This document shows, in pieces, positions 44,961-57,040 of a DNA stretch of 64,000 bases. Position 1 is the first letter of the stretch; each line of letters starts with the position of its first letter. Origin of the DNA: Zygaena filipendulae (Eukaryota; Arthropoda; Insecta; Lepidoptera; Zygaenidae); assembly GCA_907165275.2 (NCBI GenBank), contig OU015652.1, positions 14,213,001 to 14,277,000 of the forward strand, given 5' to 3'. The notes under the pieces are model-generated. The model did not search any database and was not told where the DNA came from. It saw nothing but the letters and a program-made list of their open reading frames with translations. Made by a program: the position numbers and the translations under genes.

Positions 44961-45720
44961 TCCATTGTTCAATAGTTGTCGATAAATATGTTTTTCGTGT
45001 ACCTATATGTAAGCACGAAAACCTATTAATATGTGTCGGACGAATTACTAACGTTTGTGATCTTGTTGCTTTATTAAGGGACGGGCTTTTAGAGTTAAGC
45101 TATTAATTTTTGTCGTATCGTTTTACTTCGACGAAATCTTTAAGGATTTTTAAGTTTTTTAACCTAGAGTTTGCAATTTAAAAGCCCATTTCGATAAAAT
45201 TACAACAATTGTTTCTGTTTCCATTTACTATGTCAAGAATAATACCAATCGTAAAGTAATCAATAATGAAAACTGCGCAGGTGAATTTATTGTTTTGACT
45301 TATGACCCTACCGTGTTATGGGGTCAGCGTCTGTTGGCGTTCAGTCATAACGTGGGATTTCTAAATAAAACTAGCTTTGATTATTCATAGATACGTATCT
45401 GTTTGCCGATGGTTAGTTTACTCGCAAGATAATATTTCATTTGTATATTACTTATTTTCCATTTGGAATACTTAATGTTGCAACATGTGGATTAATATCG
45501 ATCTTGTTGTGAGCAATTAGTTTAACAGCGTCATCTATATGGTACTAATATTGTGTGAAAGTTTGAATGAATGTTTGTTACTCAATCACGCCAGATTGGC
45601 TGAACGAAGTTGGGTGTAATTGTGCATAGAGATCGATCTGTCTGGTATAGAATATAGGTACCTGCGCAGGATTCGTTTACAACTCGAAAACATCGATAAA
45701 TGCGGAAATAACTAGCTCTC
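44961..45720. other. Unique sequence with Helitron-like scrap
   Basis: About 45555-45640 (GTGTGAAAGTTTGAATGAAT, GTTACTCAATCACGCC, GGCTGAACGAA) is the 5' part of a plus-strand family D copy. Nothing else recognised. Confidence 0.4.
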
Positions 45721-45860
45721 ACTAGTTATTCAAACATGGCGACTGCGCGCGCCGTGCGATTGGTCGGCGCACCCCGCGCTTCGCAGCACTACACATCTGT
45801 CAATGTACGAACACACTGCCTTATTAACTTTTTATATACACCGCTTTACGACTAGTTTTA
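45721..45860 (+). promoter_or_regulatory. Second CCAAT-type block with tiny open frame
   Basis: TTATTCAAACATGG and GATTGGTCGGCG resemble TTATTCAAATG and GATTGGTCGGCG at 44.86 kb. An ATG at 45736 opens 39 codons (MATARAVRLVGAP...) to a TAG. It is too short and motif-free to call a gene. Confidence 0.25.
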
Positions 45861-46444
45861 TAGTTTACGAAAAAAAAAGCCCACCGCCCCACAGACAGTG
45901 ATGTGTTGAAAATATTTAGATGTTGTAACATTTTTTTTACGATTCCAATGATATACTAACGCCGTGAATGTTATAATGGGCCCGCGTTGTTTAACGATCG
46001 CTTCTCTGTTGCTTTATCTGCCGGTTAATGGACCAAAAACGCCGCCTTCGATTAGCGATTGTAAAAACTTAATCTCTTGTATTATTTACTTGTTTTTATA
46101 GTGTTCTCAGCGAGCAACTTACTACTTGTACAAGACCGTTACGAAAAAAGTTAGATACGTTAGAATAGTTTCTACGTACCCATGTGCAATGGCTATGTAA
46201 CTGTGTATTGATTGACGAATTGTTGCTTACCTGAAAAGAAAAGAAAATGTTCATATTATTTAGTATTATAACCTGCATTCCCAGCAAAATTTAAGATATA
46301 CAAAATGGATAAATTTTGATAAAACACTACACATTTCTATTCTTATTCTGTTCTATTAGACTATAATATAAGATGTGGTAATATGTTTCAAATAATGTGG
46401 ATTCTGATTGTTAATATGTTATATAACTTGTTATATTGCATTGT
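45861..46444. other. Unique AT-rich sequence
   Basis: No recognisable feature. Confidence 0.4.
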
Positions 46445-46575
46445 TATTTTAATCTGGTAAAGATTTCGGGACGCCATTGGATGCGGGATGCGCAGGACCG
46501 GTCGTTGTGGCGAGCCTCGGGGGAGGCCTATGTCCAGCAGTTGAGGTCTTTTGGCTGATATGATGATGATGATTC
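46445..46575 (+). mobile_element. RTE-type LINE, extreme 3' end
   Basis: The fragment ends in GGCTGA, then TATGATGATGATGAT, the ATG-repeat tail common to this lepidopteran LINE. Everything upstream of about 46445 is missing. Confidence 0.75.
46459..46558 (+). pseudogene. RTE-type LINE polyprotein C-terminus
   Basis: The frame reads HWMRDAQDRSLWRASGEAY then VQQLRSFG and a stop. It corresponds to the usual C-terminal AxDRxxWRxxGEAYVQQWxSFG of lepidopteran RTE-type LINE proteins, past the reverse transcriptase domain. About 33 codons survive. Leu-Arg replaces the usual Trp-Thr/Ser before SFG. It has no activity on its own; it is a 5'-truncated insertion. Confidence 0.75.
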
Positions 46576-47777
46576 TAATGTGTTCAGTCTTATTTTATGT
46601 TGCAATGTTAACTAACACGGTTACATAATGTGGACGTGTTAAATAACACAAGTTATCTAACATGTTACATAGTCTGTACGCTCCCTTATCAACTTCAGGT
46701 TAAAAAGATTGCCTCTATCAATAAGACAGCTGGCAGCTTTTTGCTCTGTTCCTTACTCTTCTTGTTTATGAATTTGAAATTTTTGTTAAAGCTTCTGTCT
46801 GAAACTCCCAGACGTGTAGGTACTTGCGCCCATACATTACAACGAAAACAAATAGTAGAGAGCCCCGACGCGACGGTCTGTCTGTCAGTTGAAAGCTCAC
46901 AAACCCCTAGTTTCACCATCCGCAATGTTTGCGACAGGATGCATAGGCGGAGGCTCTCTAACGGAACGATGAATTTCCGGAAACATGCAATTAAAAAGCT
47001 TTTGTGGCATTAGCTTGGTGCAGACGTTTTAGTCTAGATATATCATGAGAAATGTTAATTATCTACTTAAGTCATTAAATTTTACTGGTTCGTTTTGCTT
47101 AAAAATATTATAAAAAAAATTATGTAATGCAATAACGATCTTCCATCTATCTAGAACTAATTAAGTATATTAAATGAAGCTCGTCACAAGTCACAAGTGT
47201 TTCCAAGTTCCTCATACTGAAGTAATATTTTTTTTTAAATCTACAGAATTGAGCAATTTTTCATATTGTGCCATGTCTTCCTTTTTAAAAGCTTTTAGTA
47301 TCTTTAGATACCTACCTCTTTTATTAGATACTTTTCATTTATTTGTAAAATTTAATCGTTTACCGTTTAATCTATGGAAAAATTGACGTAGAATTTTAAT
47401 TATATCTATAGATGTCATCCAGGGGCCGCAACTGTAAACCTGAAACTTTTATAGTGTCACAAATTCTACATCGTCTATGGTTTCCTGTCGAAGTTAATAA
47501 TGTCTAGACCGTTGTAAAGTCACTTATAGACGGACAGTGGACTGTGTACACGTCACCAGGTGGCATTATAATGTACAGGGTAGAAACTTTCAACGGGCGG
47601 TAAAGGATGGTATCTTTTGAATTTCAGTTTCACACCTTTTTTCTTTGGAAAAGCTTTTTTGCAATTACTACCTTTTTAAGTTCTCCGACAACCGTTAGTA
47701 TAATGGAAGTTACTGATCAGTAATAGAAACAAGATCGACTGGCATCAATAAAAAAAAAGTTATCGCATTATCTTTTC
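46576..47777. other. Unique sequence
   Basis: The 127-codon frame at 46630-47013 and its minus-strand counterpart have no recognisable domain and are not called. Confidence 0.35.
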
Positions 47778-48145
47778 TCAGTCTGTAGCGGAAGCAGGAT
47801 AGTGATATGGCTCGACCGCCACCAAAGGGGGAAGCTTCCCGATGGGCGAGATGGTATGCCCGGGGAACCGCGGCTCCGACTGTAGATCGTAGGAGGTCGT
47901 ATGTATGCAGCGCAGTGTGAAAACTTCGTTAGCGCCATTCAGACCTTCCATATAGCCGGTACTCGTCGCTTCGTTATAGTTCGTGACTTGTGGCGCAGGG
48001 GTCGCCACAAGACCATTTTCGTGTATATGCAACGGTTAAGGTAGTTGCCCTTGCCGCCCCGCTGCAAGTTTCCAGCCTGTATAGCTGATAGTGCGACTTC
48101 AATCGACACAACATTAGCTCGATCTCTGTTCACTCCACACGCCAT
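47778..48145 (-). pseudogene. Unrecognised overlapping open frames, possible decayed coding DNA
   Basis: Two minus-strand frames overlap: one from 48145 (MACGVNRDRANVVSIEVALS...) and one ending at 47778 (...GKLPPLVAVEPYHYPASATD). Joined by a frameshift near 47990-48030 they would give a mixed-composition product without low complexity, unlike most chance frames in this window. I recognise no family. It could be a retroelement remnant or chance. No splice sites or poly(A) signal were tied to it. Confidence 0.2.
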
Positions 48146-48934
48146 TACTTATGGACGAAAATACACGACGAAAATACACTGACGAGCCCTCCCAGCCCTG
48201 TCCAATCCCGTTCAGTCCCAATAAGGCTGGATACTTTTATTACTACCGCTATATTGGTGGTTCTTCGTCCCGTTGCGAGGTTCGTTTGGAGGTTTAGCTA
48301 GCTCAATAAAAAGATTTTAAAACGTTAAAACAATTTATTAGGTACCTACAATAACTTTGATGTGTTTAGTTCTAGACACTGAGCAAATAATCACTACGTT
48401 TTAAGAGTCGGCACTTGCATACTAATCGCTGAAGCGATCTATGAAGGCATTTTGTGCCAACCTTACCAATGCAATGTATGACGTGGTCATAGGAATTTGG
48501 TTAAGTATGCCAAAGTTGGTAAGGAAGTTCGTGCATAGATCCATAGCAACTTTTGCTTCAAGGGAGTGTCGGTGGGCTGGTTCTAGATCTAGAATAGGGG
48601 TCACTCAAAATATAATATTAACATAGAAAATACAATGATTTGATATTTAAAAAAAGAATAACAAATAGAATATAAAAAGGAACACATTTTTAAAAATAAA
48701 AAGATAAAAATACTTAATATAAAAGAGGCGGGATATCGTAACGAGTGGCACACGGCCGCCTCTTTAGATACACCGTCTACGGACTTAATTTTATGGCAAT
48801 ATAGGTCTTCGAAAATTCGCATTTCGGCTACGCTGGAAACTAGCGACTCAGTATAATCGTAAAATGCGTTATGCGAAAGCATATTATGCTGAGTCAGTGT
48901 CCAGTTGTGTGCGGGCATGCGTGCGTGGTTGTGC
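48146..48934. other. Unique sequence
   Basis: A 60-codon minus frame (48422-48604) and its plus-strand shadow are unrecognised. AT-rich afterwards. Confidence 0.35.

Positions 48935-48936
<2 letters not shown>

Positions 48937-49009
<73 letters not shown>
48937..49009 (+). repeat. Long (GT)n microsatellite
   Basis: About 34 to 36 uninterrupted GT units. The Thr-His repeat in a minus-strand frame across it is an artefact. Confidence 0.95.
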
Positions 49010-49013
<4 letters not shown>

Positions 49014-49831
49014 TAGTCCCTTCAAAATAATTTGACACTAGTACCTAGGTAGTTAGCTGTGGAAATTAGCTAAAAGAGATTTTAACATATTGCTTGATAT
49101 CTAATCAAGAAATGTCTCTTAGTATACGTAAGTATATAACTTTTAAAGTGTAATAAGAAGAAAAGTATAAATATATTTTTATAGATAATCTCTTTGGAAT
49201 GTCATTTTTGCAAAAAAGTTAAGATCAAAAAAATTACGATTACTGCAAGTACAATAATAATTAGCAGGGCAGATATATTGTATCAAAAGTTGTTTTTTAT
49301 CGCATTACATTAAACAAAAATGATCGATCTAAATCGATCAATACTGAATTTTTTTTTTTATAATAAAACTACAGTAAGTACAGATTTCAAATGTGAATTC
49401 AGACACAGCGCCAAGTTAGTGCAACGTTGGCTAACAAACAACCTGCCAGGCCAGCACCTCAGCCGATAAGTACAGTCACGAAGAAAAGTTAAAGGTCGCT
49501 CGAGGATCGATCGCCGCAGATGTCGGTATTAATCGGCGACTTTAATCCGGCGGGCCGCTTATAAATCAACGTTAATTGTGCCTATTTATATTTATCAAGT
49601 CGTCGGCCGTCCCGGTCCCGTCCGTCCACTCGGCCGGGCTAATGACTTTGCAGTGCGACTGTACTTGTACTTGTACTTGTACGTACTATCTAAATTGTTA
49701 AACACATACGTACATAATATAGCGACCGCTTTCTTTGTTTGAAATCTAAAACACAAAATAATACCGATACGTGTTTCTAGTGGAGAAATATGTATAATAA
49801 ATACATGTGGCAGGAATTGGTAATTATAACG
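49010..49831. other. Unique sequence with GC-rich block
   Basis: About 49490-49640 is CpG-rich with CTTTAATCCGG and CTTATAAATCAACG, which could be regulatory. GTACTT hexamers repeat at about 49662-49683. An inverted GATCGATCTAAATCGATC lies at 49322-49339. Confidence 0.4.
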
Positions 49832-50046
49832 TATAGCTGTCCCCCGCGGTTCCGCCCGTGATAATCTCGGAGTTCCCGAGGGACTTTCGGGATAAAAGTA
49901 CCCTATGTACTCAGGACTCCCGTAGTTTCCTATAAGTGAAAGAATTTCAAAATCGTTTCCGTAAATCCAGAGATTACCCCGTACAACATCACAAACTCAC
50001 AAACTCATTATTCACAAACTTTAACTCTTTATAATATTAGTATAGA
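49832..50046 (-). mobile_element. Helitron-like family D copy
   Basis: From TAGCTGTCCCCCGCGG through GGGATAAAAGTACCCTATGT and CCTATAAGTGAAAGAATTTC to TAATATTAGTATAGA|T, the reverse complement of an intact 5' border. Confidence 0.8.
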
Positions 50047-50113
50047 TATACGTGACCAGCGCGGTTTCACAAACAGATCAACCTTGTTATACATAATTAG
50101 TAGGTAATTACCA

Positions 50114-50139
50114 AAAACTCTGACTTACGTCAGAGTTTT
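50114..50139. repeat. Perfect 11-bp-arm hairpin
   Basis: AAAACTCTGAC and GTCAGAGTTTT separated by TTAC. Too short for a microRNA precursor; role unknown. Confidence 0.8.
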
Positions 50140-50653
50140 AGTTTAGTTTTAGAGTTTGTTTAATTATTATTATTTGAAAAGAAATGTCCAACTAAACTTA
50201 TTACTTACTTACTTAATACCAAAACTGCAAAACTGATTTGGTATCTACTTCCATACAACACTATGCTCACGTGAATTTGAAATTCGAACGTGCCAATTCC
50301 AAATGTCGCGTCTATTGTCTTTTTAAATTTGATTAGCCGCCAAAAGACTAAAAAAAAAATTCTGTTTTTTTTTTAATAACATGCGAATTGATCTAGGTAT
50401 AGGTATTTTATGTCATGTTTCGAATTGCTCCCGGTTTCTATCGAGGTATGAGAGATCGAGGAAAACATAGCAAGACCTAACCACATTCTAGGTGAACAGG
50501 TTGTCTGCACAGCGAGTTAACGTATCTGTATATAACTGTTTAGGTAGGTACCTACTGGGTTTCGTCGAATGCAACCTCCATCATAATTGCTGACAACTGA
50601 CGTAAAGTGAGAGTTTCGAGAAACATGCGACTCGTTCATATTCATATCGCAAT
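50140..50653. other. Unique AT-rich sequence
   Basis: No recognisable feature. Confidence 0.4.
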
Positions 50654-50868
50654 ACTAGTTGCGCCCCGCGGTTTCACCCGCGTTAATTTCAGAGTTCCCG
50701 CGGGAATTCCGGGATAAAAAGTACCCTATGTGTTAATCTGATATATAAGCTATATGTAAAGTTTCGTTTAAATCCATTCAGTAGTTTTTGCGTGAAAGAC
50801 TAAGAAACATCCATCCATCCATCCATACATACAAACTTTCGCGTTTATAATATAACTAATAATATTAC
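50654..50868 (-). mobile_element. Helitron-like family D, CCAT-bearing subfamily
   Basis: ACTAGTTGCGCCCCGCGG through ATTCCGGGATAAAAAGTACC and AATCTGATATATAAGC, with a CCAT microsatellite (about 50809-50824) and CTTTCGCGTTTATAATAT. Closest to the 57041-57226 copy. Confidence 0.8.
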
Positions 50869-52372
50869 GGAAGGTACGTATTTCGTACAGTGATTCATAT
50901 CGTCCATTGTCACATCCAATAATCGTAATTCTCAGAACATTTCTGCGATTTTGTCATACCTAAATGTTATGCAGTTAAAATAATAAACGACAAAAACAAT
51001 TCGCTCCGAACAATTATCAAAGTCACATACAATTCGTCACGCAATAAATATACTGACACGTAGGAAAGAATGGACAGGGAAAAAAGTGTAAGAATAAAGT
51101 GTTCCCACACAAAGACGTCTAAGTCGCATCGCATCAATCGCTAGTACAATAACATATTTCTAGCGAGTGTGCCCCCTCATTGTGTTATTTCTAATAAACT
51201 ATCTCTCGAGAGATATTTTCGAGACGTTTTATAGCTGTTTTTGACATATTTGTGATGGTCTCCGGACTGAGGTCGGGTGAGTTTCATAGATTTATAGATT
51301 CCGAGCCATTTCTCTCCAGTTGCTTACTGGCTTCGGCCGGGTCCGCGGTCGACGCTTTGTACCACTTTTTTGTTTTCTTTTTTTTATGTAGACTCTTATG
51401 ATTTAATGTTTATTATTTATACCTTGGGTGGCGATTTGTTTTCATTTCGATTTTCATATTATGTTAAATTGTTACGCCCCATAACGTATGCACATCAAAT
51501 TTAAATCGGATCCCTCGAATAAAATTCTGATATCGAAACCCAATCACTATTTTGTTTTAATTTTGGTAATTAAAAAAGGTTGTGCTCTTTTAATTTTTTT
51601 TTAAACCAGCTGGTAACAATAAAGACAAGAAAAAAGTGCAGTCTACAGACTACAAATCAATGACACGAATGACTTATGTAAGCGACACTGACAGCTAGGG
51701 CATACAAGACTAGCCTGTCGTGCGTCAGCTCTCATTACGCGATTTGTCGCGCCTCCGAGTCGCAAATTGTGCGGTGTTAACATGCCCTAGTATTCGCTCC
51801 GTGTGAAGACACCTTTATAAATTACTTTCCATGTATCTCCAAGTGATGCGGCTGCCAAGCAATTGATAGGGATTGCATCTCGAAATAAAATTACAGTCTC
51901 ACATCTAGATAAGTGATGTACTACAATCGATATTCCTAATCGAAATCAGAAGAAATATGCGAGTAATTTACATGAGCTATCGAAGATTCAGAGTTAGCTT
52001 TGAATCGATCGATTAGCGAGAGTCGAACAGCGTAGCTAGTCTAGACCCGGGCGGAAATCAGCCTTCTTATGTAAGCACCTTTGGGATATTATAAAATATA
52101 AAATACGAAATGTTTTTTTTTTTTTGCAAAAAACCACAATCTATATACGGACATGAATTACTGCAAATTACTTCTTACGCTCCGTCGGCTAGGGTGTACT
52201 GGCGGTGTATTACAATAGCTACATTAATGTATGTCTGTGTGTCTATCGCATTTTATTTATTGTGGGAAAGATCATAACTCTTCGATTTATTGTTGTGTCG
52301 TTGGTACTTTTTTTCTAAATACACAATCTAATATGAAGTTCGGATTGAAGATAATCTTCATTTTATATCTAT
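50869..52372. other. Unique sequence
   Basis: Moderately GC-rich patches at 51260-51360 and 51700-51790. No gene, repeat end or RNA signature recognised. Confidence 0.4.
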
Positions 52373-52525
52373 ACTAGCTGTCCCGCGTGGTTTCACCCGC
52401 GATAATTTCGAAGTTCCCGCGGAATTGTTCCATACAAACTTTGCAACTCCTTTTTCCTGAAAGAAATTTCAGGTTGCTCATTCACTCTGAAATTATCGCG
52501 GGTGAAACCGCGGGAAACAGCTAGT
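52373..52525. mobile_element. Fold-back of two Helitron-like 3' ends
   Basis: Left arm ACTAGCTGTCCCGCG, then GGTTTCACCCGCGATAATTT. The right arm is its inverse, GAAATTATCGCGGGTGAAAC to CAGCTAGT. Arms are about 40 bp with few mismatches around a 70-bp centre. The centre includes CATACAAACTTTGCAACTCC, found inverted in the 57.5-kb copy. Confidence 0.8.
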
Positions 52526-53039
52526 GAACGCAAAAAAAAACATAAGTATTAGAGCTGATACAATAACTTGACTAAAAAATTTCTCTAAATCATCTCCTAC
52601 AGGAGTTTAACCTATGTGCCTTGCCTGAGACAAAAGGCTCATTGTCTCTTTGGCACCTTTTTTAAGATAGTAGACGAGTTACTTTAGTGTTTGCACATCT
52701 AATGGGCGACCGAGTGGGCGTTACTACCATACATCATACGTGTGGCCATTCTGAATGGGCGATGACTAATTTTACACTCCACATTCCTCTCACGAATGAG
52801 TGGTGAGTCGTTTCTGAATGATTTACGCGAATTGCAATGATTATTATAAAAAGTTTATTTTTCTCGGCCGATGTCGTAAGAGGTGACATTATTCTGCGTC
52901 GCAGACACCACTAGATAATTTAAATACTATCTATTTGTCACTGCAAAATTCTCCACAGAATTTCCAAGAAGGCAATACAAAAATTGGACCCTTATTTATA
53001 CAAAGTTTCAATCGAACTCTATATACCTATCCTACTAAT
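52526..53039. other. Unique sequence
   Basis: Nothing recognised. Confidence 0.4.
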
Positions 53040-53207
53040 ATTATAAATGTGAAAGTGTGGATGTTTGTTACTCAATCACACAAAAACGGCTGAACGGATT
53101 TGGATGAAATTTGGCATGCACGTTGTCAGGGGTACAGAGAAGGACATAGGGTACTTTTTATCCCGGAATTCCCGCGGGAACTCCGAAATTACCGCGGGTA
53201 CAGCTAG
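53040..53207 (+). mobile_element. Helitron-like family D, best-preserved copy
   Basis: A|TCCTACTAATATTATAAATG at the left; then GGCTGAACGGATTTGGATGA, CACGTTGTCAGGGGTACAGA, GGAATTCCCGCGGGAACTCC and TACCGCGGGTACAGCTAG|T. 168 bp, near consensus, both borders exact. Confidence 0.85.
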
Positions 53208-54396
53208 TAATACATATTTTGTCTCTCAATTCGACCCCTGACGCCTTGATTGTTAATTTTTTTTTTAGTAAACATCGATGAGTTAGTCACACGCCTAATT
53301 TAGCCACACTTTGGCCAGCGTCATCCGTCCACGCGCCGTCGATCGGCCGTCGACGACACCGGCCCGCTGCGACGGAACACGCGTTCGATCGCCGACAAGC
53401 CGCGACAGCTGCCCGTCCGAAAATAATTACGTACAACTCCGGACGCACAAATCTGCGTTTTTCACTGTCCGTGCGCGCATCAATATCTGTCCACATTTGT
53501 TAGCCAATGATAGATGTCTCACGCCTTTGGCGACATCGACGCCAAACGAAAAACTATCTTTATTAACCCTATTCACGTCAACATAAGATTGGAAATCCTC
53601 TGGAAGTTGTAGGTCAGTAAAGTTGGAACAGTATACACCGGTCGCGTTGTAGATGTCGCAGCGATAACGACACTTGAGTTAAAGACATGTTTATGCTGAG
53701 CCCTTTCGGTGGAAGTGCTATTTTGATCTGATGAATCGATAGGCGGCTATAACTATTACTATAATAGAATCGGGGAGATATAAGCAGACCTGATAGACGC
53801 TGCTAGACGTTATAGCCAAGGATGGAGAGCTAAGAAACCCTGACGGATAGTTTGAGAATGTGGATCGACATAGATTAAGTAAATGAGGTCACAACCATCT
53901 TCTTTTGTAAAGTTGATTTCTTTCGCATGTTTGTCTGGAAGATATCGCAAAAGGTATAGTATAAACCCATCCACCCATTTCGAACAGCCTAATTTATGAT
54001 ACTATAGGCAATTGTTTTATTCTTTCTCGCCACTACCCCACTACTACATAATATTATTAGCTCAACAAAATAACGACGCTCATTCTAATTTGAATCATTT
54101 TCTTGTTATAGACGAACTTTTGGCAGATTTAAGACTATTGGAAAGATGACAATCTGGCGACTTCACAGAGAAATGGATATATTAACTAGACAAGCAATGT
54201 AGACGGGGCAAACGTGGCCCTGTTACAAAAAAGTATGAACAAATGCTCGTACATTTCCATTGTACTTAATTAATATTTTCTACGATATTTCACACACTGT
54301 CAATTTTAAAAACGGTTTAAATAAATAACAGGCAAGCGGCGGTTAAACACATTTCGTTACGTTAACGAATGTTTATGTGCATAGAGCTTATCTAAA
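53208..54396. other. Unique sequence with GC-rich block
   Basis: About 53310-53420 is CpG-rich. Open frames on both strands across it are uncalled. Confidence 0.35.
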
Positions 54397-54592
54397 CTAA
54401 AATGACACGCCCCACTACTCAATAAGCAGTTTTAGATGTGCGATATCATGTATTGATAATATCTCTTTAATAGTCTCAGTGCGGCGACACTATGCGGCAA
54501 ATGAGGACGAATGGCAAGACCAGATTTATATGTGTCGTATCGATACTTTAACGGTTGTGCGAGTGGGGCGATGGAGGGGCGCGTCATTTTAG
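54397..54592 (+). mobile_element. MITE family K, complete copy
   Basis: Ends CTAAAATGACACGCCCC (54397-54413) and GGGGCGCGTCATTTTAG (54576-54592) are inverted with one mismatch. 196 bp, non-coding. No clear target duplication. Confidence 0.8.
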
Positions 54593-54631
54593 CAGCGAAA
54601 ATCATCTAGCGACATTTTTGTTATCATACTA

Positions 54632-54967
54632 AATTGAATGTGAACTACTTTTGAAAATAAAAATTCTCATCAGTTAGAAAATAAAAAAAACAATAGACAC
54701 GTATATTATGCTTTTTCAAATTAATGAAAATAAACATAGATAAAAAACAGAGATAAAGCTTATTAAAGTTTAGGGTGAGGGGGTCGTGACGTCACTAACC
54801 GCTAAAACCGCAATACAAACTGTCAGAATAGTGACGTCACGCGAAATTTCAACTCAATATATCGCCGTTTTTTTTTTGATTACGTACGTAAAAATAGAAA
54901 AAATACGTGTCCAATATTTTTTAATAATCTACAAGACGGACTAAAAAATAAAAATTAGTCCACCATC
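54632..54967 (-). mobile_element. MITE family A, copy 8
   Basis: From about AATTGAATGTGAACTAC to AAATTAGTCCACCATC. Both CRE-like sites are intact. The TAGTCCGTC near the left end is deleted. AAAAATTAG is repeated three more times just outside (to about 55010). Confidence 0.8.
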
Positions 54968-55939
54968 AAAAAAATTAAAAATTAGAAATTAAAAATTACC
55001 ATTAAAAATTAGTGCCCACCGATGCCCCTTCTATCTGTTCTGTGGACAACAAAGATAACAATAACTTATGCTCCAGCCCATGGACGTGGGATCCAAGATG
55101 TCTGTCATTAGTTTTTATATTATACGCACACACCATCGACCCCGATAAAAATTTACGCGTCGGTGGAAATTTAGTGTCTCATTGGTCGAACTGACCTCGA
55201 ACTACGAACGACATAGTTCACGGATTCCTGACGAAAATATTATGAGTCAGCAAAGATTAATGATTGAGATTAATATAGAGGCGGTCAGTTAATTGACTCG
55301 CCGGTTGAGTGTCGAACACAAACAAATAAAATAAAATGGCATAATATCTATTTTTGTAAAAAAGGCAAGTAGGTATTACCGAACTATTAAATAATTTATT
55401 ATTTCTAATGCTTTTAAGAACACGTATACAAGCGAAAGATGAAGGATTAAACACAAAATATCCAAAATTAAGTGACGTATGAAGCTGAAATTTTACAGGT
55501 AGTTTAAGGAGAGTCAGTTAAGAAAGTAGGATGAACCGTGGAAACTATCAACACGAGTAAAACCGCAGGGAATATTGAGCTAGCAAAATACATTTTCTTA
55601 ACCTATCCATTTCATCTCCCACCACCCTATATTTCAGCGCCACATTTCTGTCGGCACACCGTCACGTCACATCAAAGCCGACACGCTTATCACACCTTGG
55701 TACCTCACCGCTCAGTCATATTGCTGGTTTATGAGACGCTAATATTGTGACAAAAGTTTTGTGTTGAACAATATTCATACACACCGAGCGCGTGACCCGC
55801 TTTAAAACGGCTACACAACTGTTATAGCGACTTATCGCATATAACTGGTCTAAATGAAACGAAACCTGTTATACCGCATTTGATCATAGATCGCAAAATC
55901 ATCAACAAATGCACCCCAAGACAAGTGAAGAGATTTGAT
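54968..55939. other. Unique sequence
   Basis: No gene or repeat recognised beyond the AAAAATTA repeats at its start. Confidence 0.4.
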
Positions 55940-56119
55940 TTTTTGATTGTTTGTTACGATTTAACTCAAAAACTACTGGACCGAATTCAAAAATTCTTTC
56001 ACTTTTAAAATAGTACATTATCCCTGAGTAATATAGGCTATATTGTAACTTACTATATGGCTATGAATTCCCGCGGGAACTCCGAAATTTCGGCGGGTTA
56101 AGCCACGGGGAACAACTAG
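55940..56119 (+). mobile_element. Helitron-like family D copy
   Basis: TTGTTTGTTACGATTTAACT, ATTATCCCTGAGTAATATAG, GAATTCCCGCGGGAACTCCG and ACGGGGAACAACTAG. The 5' border is lost. Confidence 0.75.
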
Positions 56120-56184
56120 CATTGGATAATTATAAAAAGAAGAGATTTTTTTTTTTTTTTTTAATAAATATTGATTTTTATTTG

Positions 56185-56355
56185 TAATCTTTGTTTGTTT
56201 GTAATAAATAAAATCAAAAACTACCTAAACGATTTTTAATTCTTTCACTTATACTTACAGAAAGTACAGTGATCCTGAGTGACATATTATAAGATACATT
56301 TTATACCTGAACTTCCACGGAAACTCTGCGAATGAAACCGTGGGAGGTCGACTAG
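56185..56355 (+). mobile_element. Helitron-like family D copy
   Basis: TTGTTTGTTTGTAATAAATA, CAGTGATCCTGAGTGACATA, TGAAACCGTGGGAGG and ACTAG|T. Closest to the 23266 copy. Confidence 0.7.
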
Positions 56356-56444
56356 TACCTAATATAATTTAAATATAAAGCTGGCACTTATGTACACACA
56401 TACCTACCATACAGTTGAAATATATATATATTTTTTAATGATAT

Positions 56445-56585
56445 TTATGAAGAAAACCCACAATCGGTCAGAGGAAACACAAATAATGTTCATCACATAT
56501 TAATATATGTGTACTCCAACTCCAGGATTGAACCCGCGACCTGGCGTAGCAAACAGGTTAACAAAACACTAGAGTAACCATACCG
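56445..56585 (-). mobile_element. tRNA-derived SINE, minus strand
   Basis: The minus strand has GGTTCAATCC (B box, at 56525-56534) downstream of an imperfect A-box-like TGGTTACTCTAG (56569-56580). The body continues toward 56445 with TGATGAACATTATTTGTGTT. Head identity is moderately sure. Confidence 0.55.
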
Positions 56586-57040
56586 TCACAAATCAAAACT
56601 AATTATTAAGTCTAAATAAATAAAGTAATCCCCAATCAAACAGTCTGTCCGTCCATTTTACGACCGCGCTCTTACTATTAAGATAACCAGCCCACATCCA
56701 TGAATATATTAGTCAAGTGTTAGATAAGAGAAAAATTGTAATCAGAAATGGTAGAGCCATAGCTAGTCTATTGAGGAAGCGCTGACATATTTATTATATT
56801 ACTATGTGATATGTATAAAAATTATTGGTTTCGATGTTTCTAAAAGTTTATTCAATAGATATCATCACGCTTCGATCATCTGTTTATTGGGACGATCAGA
56901 ATAGGTTCGGAGAGTTAATTAAAAAGATTTCTTTTTCACGCATCAACCAACGGATATCTATTTTATTTGTTTCAATAATACAATTAAAGTTTCAATTAAG
57001 TTTGATTAAAGTTACCAACGATTTACAATTTATAAAATAA
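56586..57040. other. Unique AT-rich sequence
   Basis: No recognisable feature. Confidence 0.4.

Noticed and set aside
46630..47013. 127-codon plus frame
   Set aside because: No domain, an unsupported start, and a minus-strand frame of similar quality overlaps it.
48601..49038. 145-codon minus frame with long Thr-His repeat
   Set aside because: The repeat is only a translation of the GT microsatellite.
50114..50139. Hairpin considered as a microRNA precursor or terminator
   Set aside because: Eleven-bp arms are too short for a pre-miRNA, and bacterial-type terminators do not apply in a nuclear insect genome.
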